In this document: piece by piece, positions 17,036 to 25,826 of the stretch | Numbering within the stretch: the first letter of the stretch is position 1 | How the letters are laid out: each line of letters starts with the position of its first letter | DNA from: Actinokineospora xionganensis | GTDB lineage: Bacteria > Actinomycetota > Actinomycetes > Mycobacteriales > Pseudonocardiaceae | Reading direction: 5' to 3' | DNA: 64,000 nt | Assembly: GCF_014323725.1 (NCBI RefSeq) | Contig: NZ_JABVED010000002.1 | Coordinates: forward strand, 267,682-331,681 | Position numbers and translations under genes: made by a program | The notes under the pieces: model-generated | Seen by the model: the letters and a program-made list of their open reading frames with translations, nothing else | Database searches by the model: none | Told to the model about the DNA's origin: nothing

Positions 17036-17989
17036 TCAGTCCGAGGAGACAGTGTGGTCCCCACCGTTCGTCTGGTCCAGCCGCCGGAGGATCACGCCTT
17101 CGCGCAGGGCCCAGGGCCCGATCTCCAGTTCCGACAGTGATAACGCTCGCATAGTGGCCTGCGCCACTAACGCACCGGCCACCAACTGGTGCGCCCGACT
17201 CGGGCTGACGCCCTCCAACTCCGCGAGATCACCCGCGGACATGCGGGAGATGAACGCGATCAGCTGGCGCAGCCCGGCCTCGGTGAGCGTGCGCCGCACC
17301 CGCGGTCCCGCCGAGGACGGCGCCGCACCGGTCAGCCGGGCCAGGGTGCGGAATGTCTTCGAGGTCGCGACCACCCGATCGGGCTGGCCGAACTTCGCGA
17401 CACGCCGGGCAACGGGGGCCAACTGCTCGGCGAGCCACTCCGTCGCCGATTCGATCTCACCGCGCTGCGGCGGGTCGCTGGTGAACCGGGTCCGGGTGAG
17501 CCTGCCCGCGCCGAGCGGGAGCGACCACGCGAAATCCGGGTCCTCGTCGATGCCCGCGGCGATCTCCAGCGAGCCGCCGCCGATGTCGAGGACGAGCAGG
17601 TTCCCCGCCGACCAGCCGTACCAGCGGCGGGCGGCGAGGAACGTGTAGCGGGCCTCGTCCTCGCCGGAGAGGACCTGCAGTTCGACCCCGGTTTCCTTGG
17701 CCACCCGCCTGAGGACCTCGGCCGAGTTGCCCGCCTCGCGGACCGCCGATGTGGCGAAGGCCATCATCTCGGCGCAGCCCAGCCGGACTGACGACTCCTT
17801 GGCCGAGGCGACGGTGCGGACGAGTTCGTCCGCACCGGCCTTGGACAGCGTGCCGGAGCGCGTGATCCGCTCCGCGAGCCGCAGCACGGTCTTCTCCGAC
17901 CGTGCCGGGGTCGGGTGGGCGCCCCGGTGGGCGTCCACCACGAGCAGATGGACCGTGTTCGATCCGACGTCCAATACCCCTAGGCGCAC
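17036..17989 (-). CDS. Ppx/GppA-family phosphatase
   Basis: This 317-residue protein of the ASKHA fold resembles exopolyphosphatase and pppGpp phosphatase. The first phosphate-binding loop is LDVGSNTVHLLVVDAH at the N-terminus. The second is VLDIGGGSLEIAAGI near residue 140. The length fits the short, single-module Ppx1 type (Rv0496-like). It lies 23 bp downstream of regX3 on the same strand. Phosphate-responsive regulation by SenX3-RegX3 would make sense for a polyphosphate enzyme, but that link is inference. Confidence 0.88.
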   Translation of the reverse strand: MRLGVLDVGSNTVHLLVVDAHRGAHPTPARSEKTVLRLAERITRSGTLSKAGADELVRTVASAKESSVRLGCAEMMAFATSAVREAGNSAEVLRRVAKETGVELQVLSGEDEARYTFLAARRWYGWSAGNLLVLDIGGGSLEIAAGIDEDPDFAWSLPLGAGRLTRTRFTSDPPQRGEIESATEWLAEQLAPVARRVAKFGQPDRVVATSKTFRTLARLTGAAPSSAGPRVRRTLTEAGLRQLIAFISRMSAGDLAELEGVSPSRAHQLVAGALVAQATMRALSLSELEIGPWALREGVILRRLDQTNGGDHTVSSD

Positions 17990-18012
17990 CCGGGGAACGC
18001 TACCCGCTCAGG

Positions 18013-18702
18013 TCAGGACTCGAACTTGTAGCCGAGCCCGCGCACGGTCACCAGGTGTCGCGGCGAGGCCGGATCCGGCTCGATCTTGGAGCGAAGCCGC
18101 TTGACGTGGACGTCGAGGGTCTTGGTGTCGCCGACGTAGTCCGCGCCCCACACCCGGTCGATCAGCTGGCCGCGGGTCAGCACCCGGCCGACGTTGCGGA
18201 GCAGGTACTCGAGGAGGTCGAACTCCTTGAGCGGCAGCGGGATCTCCTCACCGTCCACAGTGACCACGTGCCGTTCGACGTCCATTCGGACCGGTCCGGC
18301 CGCGAGCACCTGCGGGAGCAGCTCACCGTCGCCACCGGCCTCGCCGCCGCGGCGCAGGACGGCCCGGACGCGGGCGATCAGCTCGCGGGCGGAGTACGGC
18401 TTGGTGACGTAGTCGTCGGCGCCGAGTTCGAGCCCGACGACCTTGTCGATCTCGCTGTCGCGGGCGGTCACCATGATCACCGGGACGGCCGAGCGCTGGC
18501 GGAGTGCCTTGCACACGTCGGTGCCGCTCATCCCGGGGAGCATGAGGTCGAGCAGCACGATGTCGGCGCCGTTGCGGTCGAACTCCTCGAGCGCCTGCTG
18601 CCCGGTGGCGGCCACCGCGGCGGTGAACCCCTCCTTCCGGAGCAGGAAGGCAAGCGGGTCGGCGAAGGACTCCTCGTCCTCGACGATCAGCACTCTCGTC
18701 AT
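18013..18702 (-). CDS. regX3: Response regulator RegX3-like
   Basis: This 229-residue OmpR/PhoB-type regulator has a receiver domain with the phospho-acceptor aspartate in DIVLLDLMLPGMSG (near residue 52). The C-terminal winged helix carries LKEFDLLEYLLRNVGRVLTR and HVKRLRSKIEPDP. Its start overlaps the senX3 stop (ATGA), so the pair is translationally coupled. In mycobacteria SenX3-RegX3 controls the phosphate starvation response; the Streptomyces equivalent is PhoR-PhoP. The downstream Ppx/GppA gene fits that theme. Confidence 0.92.
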   Translation of the reverse strand: MTRVLIVEDEESFADPLAFLLRKEGFTAAVAATGQQALEEFDRNGADIVLLDLMLPGMSGTDVCKALRQRSAVPVIMVTARDSEIDKVVGLELGADDYVTKPYSARELIARVRAVLRRGGEAGGDGELLPQVLAAGPVRMDVERHVVTVDGEEIPLPLKEFDLLEYLLRNVGRVLTRGQLIDRVWGADYVGDTKTLDVHVKRLRSKIEPDPASPRHLVTVRGLGYKFES

Positions 18703-19943
18703 GCCATTCCTCCGTGATCGGTACCGGCGCCGTCGGACTTCGACGGAGCGGCGGACGCGGCCAGCGACGCGACCGCGGTGCGGCCCGCCCTGGTCTTCTC
18801 CGCGCCGTTCAGGGTGTCCGCCCCGGCGGTGGCCGGGGCGTCCAGGTGCGCGGGGATGCGCAGGGTGAACGTGGAGCCGAGACCGGGCTTGCTCCACAGC
18901 TTGACCTCGCCGCCGTGGTTGGCGGCGACGTGTTTGACGATGGCCAGGCCCAGGCCGGTGCCGCCGGTGGCCCGCGAGCGCGCCTTGTCGACGCGGTAGA
19001 ACCGCTCGAACACGCGCTGCTGCTCCTCTTCGGCGATGCCGATGCCGCGGTCGGTCACCGCGACCTCGATGAACCCGTCGACCAGCGAGCGGCTCACCGA
19101 GACCGGGTTGCCCGGCGGCGAGTAGGCGAGCGCGTTCTCCAGCAGGTTCGACAGGGCGGTGACCAGCAGCGTCCGGTCGCCCTCGACGAGCAGGCCGCTG
19201 TCGGCGTCGGTGGTGACGTCGATGCCGGTGGACTCCATGACCAGCCGGGCGCGGCCGAGGGCCTCGCGGACGACCGCGTCGACGTCGACGGTGTTCATGT
19301 CGGGCAGCCGCTCGGCGCCCTGCAGTCGCGACAGCGCGATCAGCTCGGTCACCAGGGTCCCGAGGCGGTTGCCCTCGTGGAGGATCTTGGTGGTGAAGCG
19401 GCGGACCTCGACCGGGTCCTCGGCGGCGTCGAGCACGGCCTCGGCCAGCAGCGCCATCGCGCCGACCGGGGTCTTGAGCTCGTGGCTGACGTTGGCGACG
19501 AAGTCGCGCCGGGTCGCTTCGAGCCGCACGGCGTCGGACTGGTCGTCGGCGTCGACGACGGTGTAGCCCTCGCCGAGGGGCCGGACCTCGCCGAGCACGG
19601 CCTCCGGGGTCCGTCCGCCGCGCGACTCCAGCGGCGAGAGGTCGATCTCCACCGGGTCACCGGTCTCCAGGACCAGCTCGGAGGCTTTGCGGGCACGCTC
19701 GTCGACCTGGCGGTTGCGGACTAAACCGAGTTCCGCGGCGCGCGGGTTGTAGATCACCACGTCGCCGAAGTGGTTGAGGATGACGACCCCGGAGTGCGAC
19801 GAGTGCACCCAGCGCTGGACGAGATCCGAAACGGTCGGTCCGGCAGGCCTGCGGGTCGGGTCCCCGTGCCGGGCGCGCCCGACCAGGTATCCGACGAACA
19901 GACCGACGAGCACTCCACACGACAGTGCGATCCACGCGGCCAC
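18699..19943 (-). CDS. senX3: Sensor histidine kinase SenX3-like
   Basis: This 414-residue kinase has one or two N-terminal hydrophobic segments (about 4-22), then a PAS-like region. The HisKA motif FVANVSHELKTPVGAMALL (His near residue 157) comes next. The ATPase domain shows the N box LLENALAYSP, the G1 box DRGIGI, the F box RVFERFYRVD and the G2 box GGTGLGLAIVKHV. This is a full active kinase. It is the sensor partner of RegX3. A large repeat-containing intergenic region lies upstream, between it and gpmA. Confidence 0.92.
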   Translation of the reverse strand: MAAWIALSCGVLVGLFVGYLVGRARHGDPTRRPAGPTVSDLVQRWVHSSHSGVVILNHFGDVVIYNPRAAELGLVRNRQVDERARKASELVLETGDPVEIDLSPLESRGGRTPEAVLGEVRPLGEGYTVVDADDQSDAVRLEATRRDFVANVSHELKTPVGAMALLAEAVLDAAEDPVEVRRFTTKILHEGNRLGTLVTELIALSRLQGAERLPDMNTVDVDAVVREALGRARLVMESTGIDVTTDADSGLLVEGDRTLLVTALSNLLENALAYSPPGNPVSVSRSLVDGFIEVAVTDRGIGIAEEEQQRVFERFYRVDKARSRATGGTGLGLAIVKHVAANHGGEVKLWSKPGLGSTFTLRIPAHLDAPATAGADTLNGAEKTRAGRTAVASLAASAAPSKSDGAGTDHGGMA

Positions 19944-20090
19944 AGGAGGATCGTAAGCAGGTGGGGAGGGGTTTGGACCAGCCCGACAAGCCGTTCAGTG
20001 ACAGTGCTGACACCTTCCGGCCCCCTTGTTCGCGCCCCAGCCAACCCCGGTTCACCCATTCGTGTCCTACCCACCAGTAACCCCTGGTCA

Positions 20091-20220
20091 CTCGCGAGTC
20101 CAACGTTCAAAACAACGAGTCCAACGTTCAGCACATCGACTTCGACGTTCACGACGCGCGAACGGCGAGTTGGGATGTTCTGAACGTTGGACTCGTTGTT
20201 TTGAACGTTGGACTCGCGAG
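20091..20220. repeat. Perfect 40-bp inverted repeat built from GAACGTTGGACTCG units
   Basis: Bases 20091-20130 are the exact reverse complement of 20181-20220, with a 50-base centre. Each arm holds two 14-bp units 21 bp apart: CGAGTCCAACGTTC at 20095 and 20116, GAACGTTGGACTCG at 20182 and 20203. The right arm ends 3 bp before the gpmA stop codon (20224). The same unit pair abuts the fasciclin stop at the window start. RNA from either strand could form a very stable hairpin, so it may act as a terminator of gpmA and insulate senX3. A mobile-element (MITE-like) origin is also possible. Confidence 0.85.
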
Positions 20221-20223
20221 GGG

Positions 20224-20964
20224 TTAGCGGCCTTGGTTGGCGACCTTGGCGATGGCTACGGCGGCGGCCTCAGGGTCGAGGTAGAGGCCGCCGGGGGTGG
20301 TGGGGGCGGCGGACTCGTCGAGGTCGTAGCGCAGGGGGATGCCGGTCGGGATGTTGAGGCCTGCGATGTCGGCGTCGGAGATGCCGTCGAGGTGCTTGAC
20401 CAGCGCGCGCAGCGAATTGCCGTGTGCGGCGACCAGCACGTTCTTGCCCGACTTGAGGTCGGGGACGATCTCGTTCTCCCAGTAGGGCACGACCCGGGCG
20501 ACGACGTCCTTGAGGCACTCGGTCAGCGGCGCCTCGATGCCCGCGTAGCGCGGGTCGCCGTCCTGGCTGAACTCGCTGCCCTTCTCGATGGGCGGCGGCG
20601 GGGTGTCGTAGGAGCGGCGCCAGAGCATGAACTGCTCCTCGCCGAACTCCTCGAGGGTCTGCTTCTTGTTCTTGCCCTGAAGGGCGCCGTAGTGGCGTTC
20701 GTTGAGCCGCCAGTCGCGCTTGACCGGGATCCAGTGCCGGTCGGCCGCGTCGAGGGCCAGGTTCGCCGTCGAGATCGCGCGCCGCTGCAGCGAGGTGTGC
20801 ACGATGTCGGGCAGCAGGTTCGCCTCACGCAGGAGGTGACCACCGCGGGCGGCCTCGGCGACGCCCTTCTCCGAGAGCTCCACGTCGACCCAGCCGGTGA
20901 ACAGGTTCTGCGCGTTCCAGACGCTCTCGCCGTGCCGGATGAGCACCAAGGTTCCAATTGCCAT
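20224..20964 (-). CDS. gpmA: 2,3-bisphosphoglycerate-dependent phosphoglycerate mutase
   Basis: This 246-residue glycolytic enzyme interconverts 3- and 2-phosphoglycerate. The phosphohistidine motif [10 protein letters not shown] is at residues 8-17, with [15 protein letters not shown] next to it. The second catalytic histidine is in [17 protein letters not shown] near 185. Length and motifs are standard for dPGM. The ATG at 20964 begins the family-typical sequence. It precedes senX3-regX3 on the same strand, as in mycobacteria, but the two are separated by the inverted repeat. Confidence 0.95.
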   Translation of the reverse strand: MAIGTLVLIRHGESVWNAQNLFTGWVDVELSEKGVAEAARGGHLLREANLLPDIVHTSLQRRAISTANLALDAADRHWIPVKRDWRLNERHYGALQGKNKKQTLEEFGEEQFMLWRRSYDTPPPPIEKGSEFSQDGDPRYAGIEAPLTECLKDVVARVVPYWENEIVPDLKSGKNVLVAAHGNSLRALVKHLDGISDADIAGLNIPTGIPLRYDLDESAAPTTPGGLYLDPEAAAVAIAKVANQGR

Positions 20965-21452
20965 GCGGTGAGCCTGCCAGATCCGAAGGCCGCCGCGGCC
21001 GTGAAGGACGTCTCCCCGCCCGCGAAGGGGCGTGGGCCAGGTGACCGCCGGCGATGGGCCAGATGATGTAACCGAAACCACACTGAAGCTGGACTATGCC
21101 CCGTTCGGAGTAATCCGTGGCGCGGAGCGGGTCAACCGGCGACCGATAGTCGCGAAAGCATGAGATTCCGTGACAAAACTGTTACTTACTGACAGCTATT
21201 TCCACGATCGGCGTACTACGTGGCCTTGTGTCGGTTGCCGGCGTCTGCCAAGTTGACTCAAGCCACATCGGGTCTGCTCCCACGCACTCCCTGACCCGAT
21301 GTGGCCGACGTGCGGCTCGACTCCCCTGCCGAGCCGCACCCCCGCGCTGGGTGTCCGTGGCCTCCCCCGCCACGTGACCGGAGCGGGTCTTGGTCGCGGG
21401 GCGGTCCAGATATGCGACTCCCCCCTCGCTGAATCGCCCCGCGACCACTCAA
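20965..21452. other. 488-bp intergenic region with three consecutive perfect hairpins
   Basis: No convincing gene is present. Three perfect inverted repeats follow each other. A 12-bp stem pairs 21262-21273 with 21294-21305. A 10-bp stem pairs 21310-21319 with 21330-21339. A 13-bp stem pairs 21391-21403 with 21435-21447. The last lies 5 bp after the DUF4349 stop and probably terminates that gene. The others could be attenuators or part of a structured RNA. The gpmA promoter should lie near 20965-21200. Confidence 0.6.
21391..21447 (-). terminator. Hairpin terminator after the DUF4349 gene
   Basis: A perfect 13-bp stem (TGGTCGCGGGGCG at 21391-21403 with its complement at 21435-21447) begins 5 bp beyond the DUF4349 stop codon. 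The loop is 31 bases, longer than a classical terminator. Confidence 0.5.
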
Positions 21453-22385
21453 TCAGGACTCCTGAGCCACCGGCTGCGGCGCGGGCTGTGCCGGTCGCGC
21501 CGACCGCCGACGATGGCGCCACACCAGGTAGGCGGGCACGCCGAGCACCACGGCGAACGGCAACACCTGGGCGATCGCCCGGACGACGAACGACGTGGTG
21601 TCGACGAACGCCTTCCAGCCGCCCGCGAGCGCGCCGAGCAATGTGTCGTCGTCGGCCGGGGGCGGGGGTGCGCTGTCACGGGACAGCCGCAGGGTCACCG
21701 TGGACATGGCCACGCTGCCCGCGAGCCGCTCCCGGCGCTTGAGCAGCGACTCCAGGTCGGCCTCGCGGCGGGTCACCTCGGATTCGAGCTGGACGACCTC
21801 GGAGATCTGCTGGGCCCGGCCCAGCAGCGCCCGCACCCGCTCCAGGCTGGCCCGCTGGGTCTGGATGCGGCTCTCGACGTCGACGATCTGCTCGGTGACG
21901 TCCTGCGCGGACTGGCTGCGCGACTCCTCCTTGCCCAATTCGGGCGCGGAGAGCTTGCGCAGCGTCTCGTCGAGTTTGTCGCTTGGGACGTAGAGGGTCA
22001 TCGTGGCACTTCGGTCGCCAACCTCCGCCTGACCGGTGTAGCCGCCAGTCCCCACCACGATCTGGCGGGCCTGCTCGGCGCTGTCGCGCACATTGGGCGT
22101 GACCAGGACGATCGTGGCCGTGCGGACGAGCTTGCGGTCGACGCCGGGCTGCCCCACCTGCGCGGCTTGCTCCCGCTTCTCGCCGGGCGCCGCCTTGTCC
22201 GCCCCACCCGAGGTGCTGTAGCCGGTGGCCGCCTCCGGGGCCATGGCGGGGTTCTCGCCGCGCATGTCGGCGGGCGCGGCGGCGCTGCCCGACTCCGAGG
22301 CGGACGAGCCGCAGGCGGTCAGCCCGCCGGTCGCGGCGAGGGCGAGCAACAGTCCTGCTAATCGTCTCTGCTTGGTCGAACGCAT
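21453..22385 (-). CDS. DUF4349 lipoprotein
   Basis: This 310-residue protein has a signal peptide with lipobox LTAC (cysteine near residue 25), then a low-complexity linker. A DUF4349 domain (about 75-265) includes a coiled-coil stretch near 160-225 (QTQRASLERVRALLGRAQQI, then further heptads). A C-terminal transmembrane helix (about 270-290) and a basic tail follow. Attached by lipid and helix, it would sit on the outer face of the membrane. Family function is unknown. It is followed by a hairpin. Confidence 0.85.
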   Translation of the reverse strand: MRSTKQRRLAGLLLALAATGGLTACGSSASESGSAAAPADMRGENPAMAPEAATGYSTSGGADKAAPGEKREQAAQVGQPGVDRKLVRTATIVLVTPNVRDSAEQARQIVVGTGGYTGQAEVGDRSATMTLYVPSDKLDETLRKLSAPELGKEESRSQSAQDVTEQIVDVESRIQTQRASLERVRALLGRAQQISEVVQLESEVTRREADLESLLKRRERLAGSVAMSTVTLRLSRDSAPPPPADDDTLLGALAGGWKAFVDTTSFVVRAIAQVLPFAVVLGVPAYLVWRHRRRSARPAQPAPQPVAQES

Positions 22386-22454
22386 TCGGTGCCTCCCAGT
22401 TCCGTCGTCCTCATCAGACGTCGGCGGAGGCTCCTTACGTTGCCGAAATGCTGG

Positions 22455-22976
22455 TCACGACTCGGTTTCGGTCAGACCCGGCCGATCTTCGCGCTCGGGC
22501 CGCACCAGGTGCTCGAACGCTTTGAGGTTCGCCAGCGACTCGCCGCGGGAGACCCGCCAGTCCCATTCCCGCCGGATGGAGGTGGCGAAGCCGATCTCCA
22601 GGATCGGGTTGAAGTCGCCGTCGGCGGCTTCGAGGACCTGACCGAGCAGGCGGTCGAGCTCGTCGGCGGTGATCGAGCTCAGCGCGACCCGGCCGATCAG
22701 GTAGATGTCGCCGACCTTGTCGACGGTGTAGGAGACGCCGTAGAGCTTGGCGTTGCGGCGCAGCAGGTAGCGGTAGACGTCCTCGTGCGCCTCGTCCGGG
22801 CGGCGGCACACGAAGGCCTCCACCACGAGGCCGTGGTTGCCGACGATCAGCCACGTGTTGGTCTGCTGCTTCTTGATCCCCGGCAGGGTGACCAGGAAGC
22901 GACCCGGCGCGGGGTGGTCATACGCCAGTTCGCGCTCGTCGAGGGTCTTCTGGATCAGGGTGTCCAGATCGCTCAT
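22455..22976 (-). CDS. YbjN-domain protein
   Basis: This 173-residue cytosolic protein belongs to the YbjN / type III secretion chaperone-like fold (Rv0487 type). Family features include NTWLIVGNHGLVVEAFVCRR and the C-terminal NPILEIGFATSIRREWDWRV. Molecular function is unknown. It sits directly downstream of mshA, as in mycobacteria. The ATG at 22976 is 3 bases after a dispersed repeat whose end supplies the ribosome binding site GAGGTGG. Confidence 0.83.
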   Translation of the reverse strand: MSDLDTLIQKTLDERELAYDHPAPGRFLVTLPGIKKQQTNTWLIVGNHGLVVEAFVCRRPDEAHEDVYRYLLRRNAKLYGVSYTVDKVGDIYLIGRVALSSITADELDRLLGQVLEAADGDFNPILEIGFATSIRREWDWRVSRGESLANLKAFEHLVRPEREDRPGLTETES

Positions 22977-22979
22977 TGC

Positions 22980-23041
22980 GCCACCTCACAGGTTCGGTGG
23001 CTCCACTCGCGTGACATTGGTTCGCTCGCAAGCTCGCTCAC
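22980..23041 (-). repeat. 24+32-bp dispersed repeat carrying a ribosome binding site (copy 1)
   Basis: Two blocks (23018-23041, 24 bp; 22980-23011, 32 bp) separated by 6 bp are identical to 54939-54962 and 54978-55009 upstream of the M1 peptidase gene. Both copies end GAGGTGGC exactly 3 bases before an ATG. The other end overlaps the mshA stop codon. The blocks are too long to match by chance. Confidence 0.85.
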
Positions 23042-24330
23042 ACGGCCACCTCAGCACGCGCGAGCGAGTAGCGCAGCGCGTGGTCGGCGTCCGCGTAGGC
23101 CGCGATGAGGGCGTCGGTCGTGCGGTCCCAGGAGAAGCGGTGGGCGTGTTGGACGGCGCCGGTGCCGAGTTCGGCGCGCAGGCGGGGGCTCTGGGCCAGC
23201 CTGCCGAGGGTGTCCGCCCAGTCGTCGGTGGCGTGACCGGCGACGAGCAGGCCGGAGAAGCCATCGGCCACCGCGACCGGGAGGCCGCCGACGGCCGCGG
23301 CGACGACCGGCGTGCCGCAGGCCTGCGCCTCCAGGGCGACCAGGCCGAAGCTCTCGTTGTGGCTGGGCACGGCCACGGTGTCGGCGGCGCGGTAGACGTC
23401 CGCGAGCGCCTCGCCCGACTGCGGCGGGAGGAACCGGACGACGTCGGTGATGTCGAGTGCGACGGCCAGGTCCTGCAGCGCGGCGGGCTGCTCCAGCCCG
23501 GTGCCCGATGGGCCGCCCGCGACCAGCACGACCAGGCGCTCGCGGGCTATCTCCCCGCGCGCGAGCAGCGCGGCGACCGCGCGCAGCAGTACGTCGGGGG
23601 CTTTGAGCGGCTGGATGCGGCCGACGAAGGCGAACACGATCGCGTCCGGGGCGATGCCCAGCCGCCGCCGGGCGGCGTGCCTGCCGCCGGGCCGGAAGCG
23701 TTCGAGGTCGACGCCGGGGGCGATGATGTCGACCTTCTCCGGGTCGGCGTCGTAGAGCGAGACCAGCTGCGCGGCCTCGACGTCGGTGTTGGCGATGAGC
23801 CGGTCGGCCTCGTCGACGATCTGCTGCTCGCCGATCACCCGCTGCCGTGGCTCAGGGGTGTCACCCGCGGCGAGGGCGGCGTTCTTGACCTTGGCCAGGG
23901 TGTGCGCCGTGTGCACCAGCGGCACGCCCCAGCGCTTGCGGGTCAGCCAGCCGACCTGGCCGGAGAGCCAGTAGTGGGAGTGGACGAGGTCGTAGTAGCC
24001 GGGTTCATGGCGGGCCTCGGCGCGCAGCACGCCCGCGGTGAACCCGCACAGCTCGGCGGGCAACTCGGCGCGGTCGAGGCCTTCGAACGGCCCCGCGGAG
24101 ACATGGCGCACGAGGACGCCCGGCGCCAGCTCGGCGACCGGGGGCAGGCCGGAGGACGTGGACCGGGTGAAGACCTCGACGGCGATACCGCGCTGGGCCA
24201 TGCGGGTGGCGGTCTCGGTGATGTAGACGTTCATGCCGCCCGCGTCGCCCGTGCCGGGCTGTTCGAGCGGCGACGTGTGCACCGACAGCACCGCGACGCG
24301 GCGCGGCTTGCGCAGCTGAGTGGGAGTCAC
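23038..24330 (-). CDS. mshA: D-inositol-3-phosphate glycosyltransferase
   Basis: This 430-residue GT4 enzyme performs the first step of mycothiol synthesis, joining GlcNAc from UDP-GlcNAc to inositol 3-phosphate. The N-terminal [20 protein letters not shown] motif is characteristic. The donor-site motif [20 protein letters not shown] (EX7E) lies near residue 325. Length is typical. The GTG start at 24330 gives the family N-terminus. Gene order next to ybjN and the L,D-transpeptidase matches mycobacteria. Its presence indicates a mycothiol-using organism. Confidence 0.94.
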   Translation of the reverse strand: MTPTQLRKPRRVAVLSVHTSPLEQPGTGDAGGMNVYITETATRMAQRGIAVEVFTRSTSSGLPPVAELAPGVLVRHVSAGPFEGLDRAELPAELCGFTAGVLRAEARHEPGYYDLVHSHYWLSGQVGWLTRKRWGVPLVHTAHTLAKVKNAALAAGDTPEPRQRVIGEQQIVDEADRLIANTDVEAAQLVSLYDADPEKVDIIAPGVDLERFRPGGRHAARRRLGIAPDAIVFAFVGRIQPLKAPDVLLRAVAALLARGEIARERLVVLVAGGPSGTGLEQPAALQDLAVALDITDVVRFLPPQSGEALADVYRAADTVAVPSHNESFGLVALEAQACGTPVVAAAVGGLPVAVADGFSGLLVAGHATDDWADTLGRLAQSPRLRAELGTGAVQHAHRFSWDRTTDALIAAYADADHALRYSLARAEVAV

Positions 24331-24544
24331 CCCGGTTCACCCCTTCCGGTCCGCCGCATGGCTGGCGGAGGACGCGGTTCCTCGTCGACGCGTTCGGCGA
24401 AGGGCGGAGACCCACCCGGGAGATCCAACGCGGGAACGACCCCGGAATCTTCCCGAGTGCGGTCCTCCACACTCATGGGTGAGCCATGTCACACCGACCG
24501 ACCGTTCCTCGGCCGCGTTGCTCGGTGGCCCGCCATCCCAACGG

Positions 24545-25708
24545 TCATTCCAGGGCGGACATCTTCTGCCACTGGCTCCACGGGATCAGCCAGTCGTAGA
24601 CATCCGACGTCGTGGGCATGTTCGCCTGGGAGCCGGTGACCTCCACCGGGTCGCCGATGATCGCGCTGTCGAAGTACGCCTTGGCGTCGGCCTCGAACAG
24701 GTTCACGCAGCCGTGCGAGGAGTTGACCTTGCCGATGTTGGCCCGGTTCTCCTCGTTCTCGTGGATGAACTCGCCGTGGTTGGAGAACCGCACGGCCCAC
24801 TTCTTCTTGACGTTGGTGTAGCCGTACCGCGGGTTGGAGAAGTCGCCGATCGGGTCCTTCTGCATGACGATCATGGTGCCGTTGGGCGTGTTCAGGTTCG
24901 GGTCGGCGTCCTTGCCGTTGCTCGCCGGGTAACTCGCGAAGAGCTTGCCGTCGCGGTAGACGTTCATCTTGTGGTCGGGGGTGTGGATCTTCACGACCTG
25001 GTTGCGCCCGATGGTGAACTTCGACGACAGGTCGGCCTTGCCGTACGCGCCGCCGCCGTAGGCCAGCCCGTAGAGCTTCGCGGTGACCGTGACCTTCGTG
25101 CCCGCGGGCCAGTACTCCTTGGGCCGCCAGTCGACCTGCTGGTCGTGCAGCCACGCCCACGAGCCCTCGACCGGCTGCGACGTCTCGACCTTGAGCGCCT
25201 TCTCGACGGCGGCCTTGTCGGTCACCTTGCCCTCGGGGAACTTGATGCTGATCGGCATCGCGACACCGACCGTGGCGTTGTCCCCCGGGTTGACCGTGGC
25301 CCGCGGGGTCTTGGCGGGCTTGAGGGTGGTGAAGGCGCCCTTGAGCTCGACCTTCTTGCCGTCGGCCCCGGTGGCGGATGCCTCGTAGGTGTACTTCTTG
25401 GCGTAGCCGAGCACCTCGGTGGACTTCCAGGTGAGCTTGTCCGGCGCGGTCTCGCCCTTGATGGCCTTGCCCGCGTCGTTCTTCACCTCGACCGAGTCGA
25501 TGGTGCCCTCGGTGACCGACACGGTGACCGGCTCGGTGGGCGCGACATCCTTCGCGTCGGCGGCGGGACTCGCGACGAGCTTCGCCTTCGGCGGCGCGTC
25601 GTCGGCGGTGGGACCGCCGCCACCAGGGGACTCGGACGTGCATCCGGCAAGCAGGGCCAAGGCCAGGAACAAAGTTCCCAGAACCACTGCCGTCCGACTG
25701 CGTCTCAC
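24545..25708 (-). CDS. L,D-transpeptidase lipoprotein (YkuD domain, LprQ-like)
   Basis: This 387-residue protein makes 3-3 cross-links in peptidoglycan. It has a signal peptide with lipobox LLAGC (cysteine near 26), then Ig-like domains (about 50-245). The YkuD catalytic domain carries the histidine in EFIHENEE and the nucleophile cysteine in SSHGCVNLF (near 343). The GTG at 25708 was chosen because AGGAGG lies six bases upstream and the signal peptide starts there. It corresponds to mycobacterial Rv0483. It diverges from the SDR gene, with 118 bp between them. Confidence 0.93.
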   Translation of the reverse strand: MRRSRTAVVLGTLFLALALLAGCTSESPGGGGPTADDAPPKAKLVASPAADAKDVAPTEPVTVSVTEGTIDSVEVKNDAGKAIKGETAPDKLTWKSTEVLGYAKKYTYEASATGADGKKVELKGAFTTLKPAKTPRATVNPGDNATVGVAMPISIKFPEGKVTDKAAVEKALKVETSQPVEGSWAWLHDQQVDWRPKEYWPAGTKVTVTAKLYGLAYGGGAYGKADLSSKFTIGRNQVVKIHTPDHKMNVYRDGKLFASYPASNGKDADPNLNTPNGTMIVMQKDPIGDFSNPRYGYTNVKKKWAVRFSNHGEFIHENEENRANIGKVNSSHGCVNLFEADAKAYFDSAIIGDPVEVTGSQANMPTTSDVYDWLIPWSQWQKMSALE

Positions 25709-25826
25709 CGTGTGCCTCCTGTGTCGAGTCTGGTCCCCATCGATGAGGACGCGCCAGCCGCCGCCGGGTGGGGCCGCTGTGACCGTGCTCATACATGGTT
25801 GTCGGCGGGTGGGGAAAGATTGGGCC

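Noticed and set aside
20050-20056. GTTCACC as a phosphate (PHO/RegX3) box before senX3
   Set aside because: Only one half-site is good; the second repeat 11 bp on does not match.
21182-21448. 88-codon minus-strand reading frame in the gpmA upstream gap
   Set aside because: It runs through three perfect hairpins, has no family features and no ribosome binding site.
25709-25826. c-di-AMP riboswitch upstream of the L,D-transpeptidase
   Set aside because: The 118-bp gap is too short and shows no conserved ydaO-type segments by eye.
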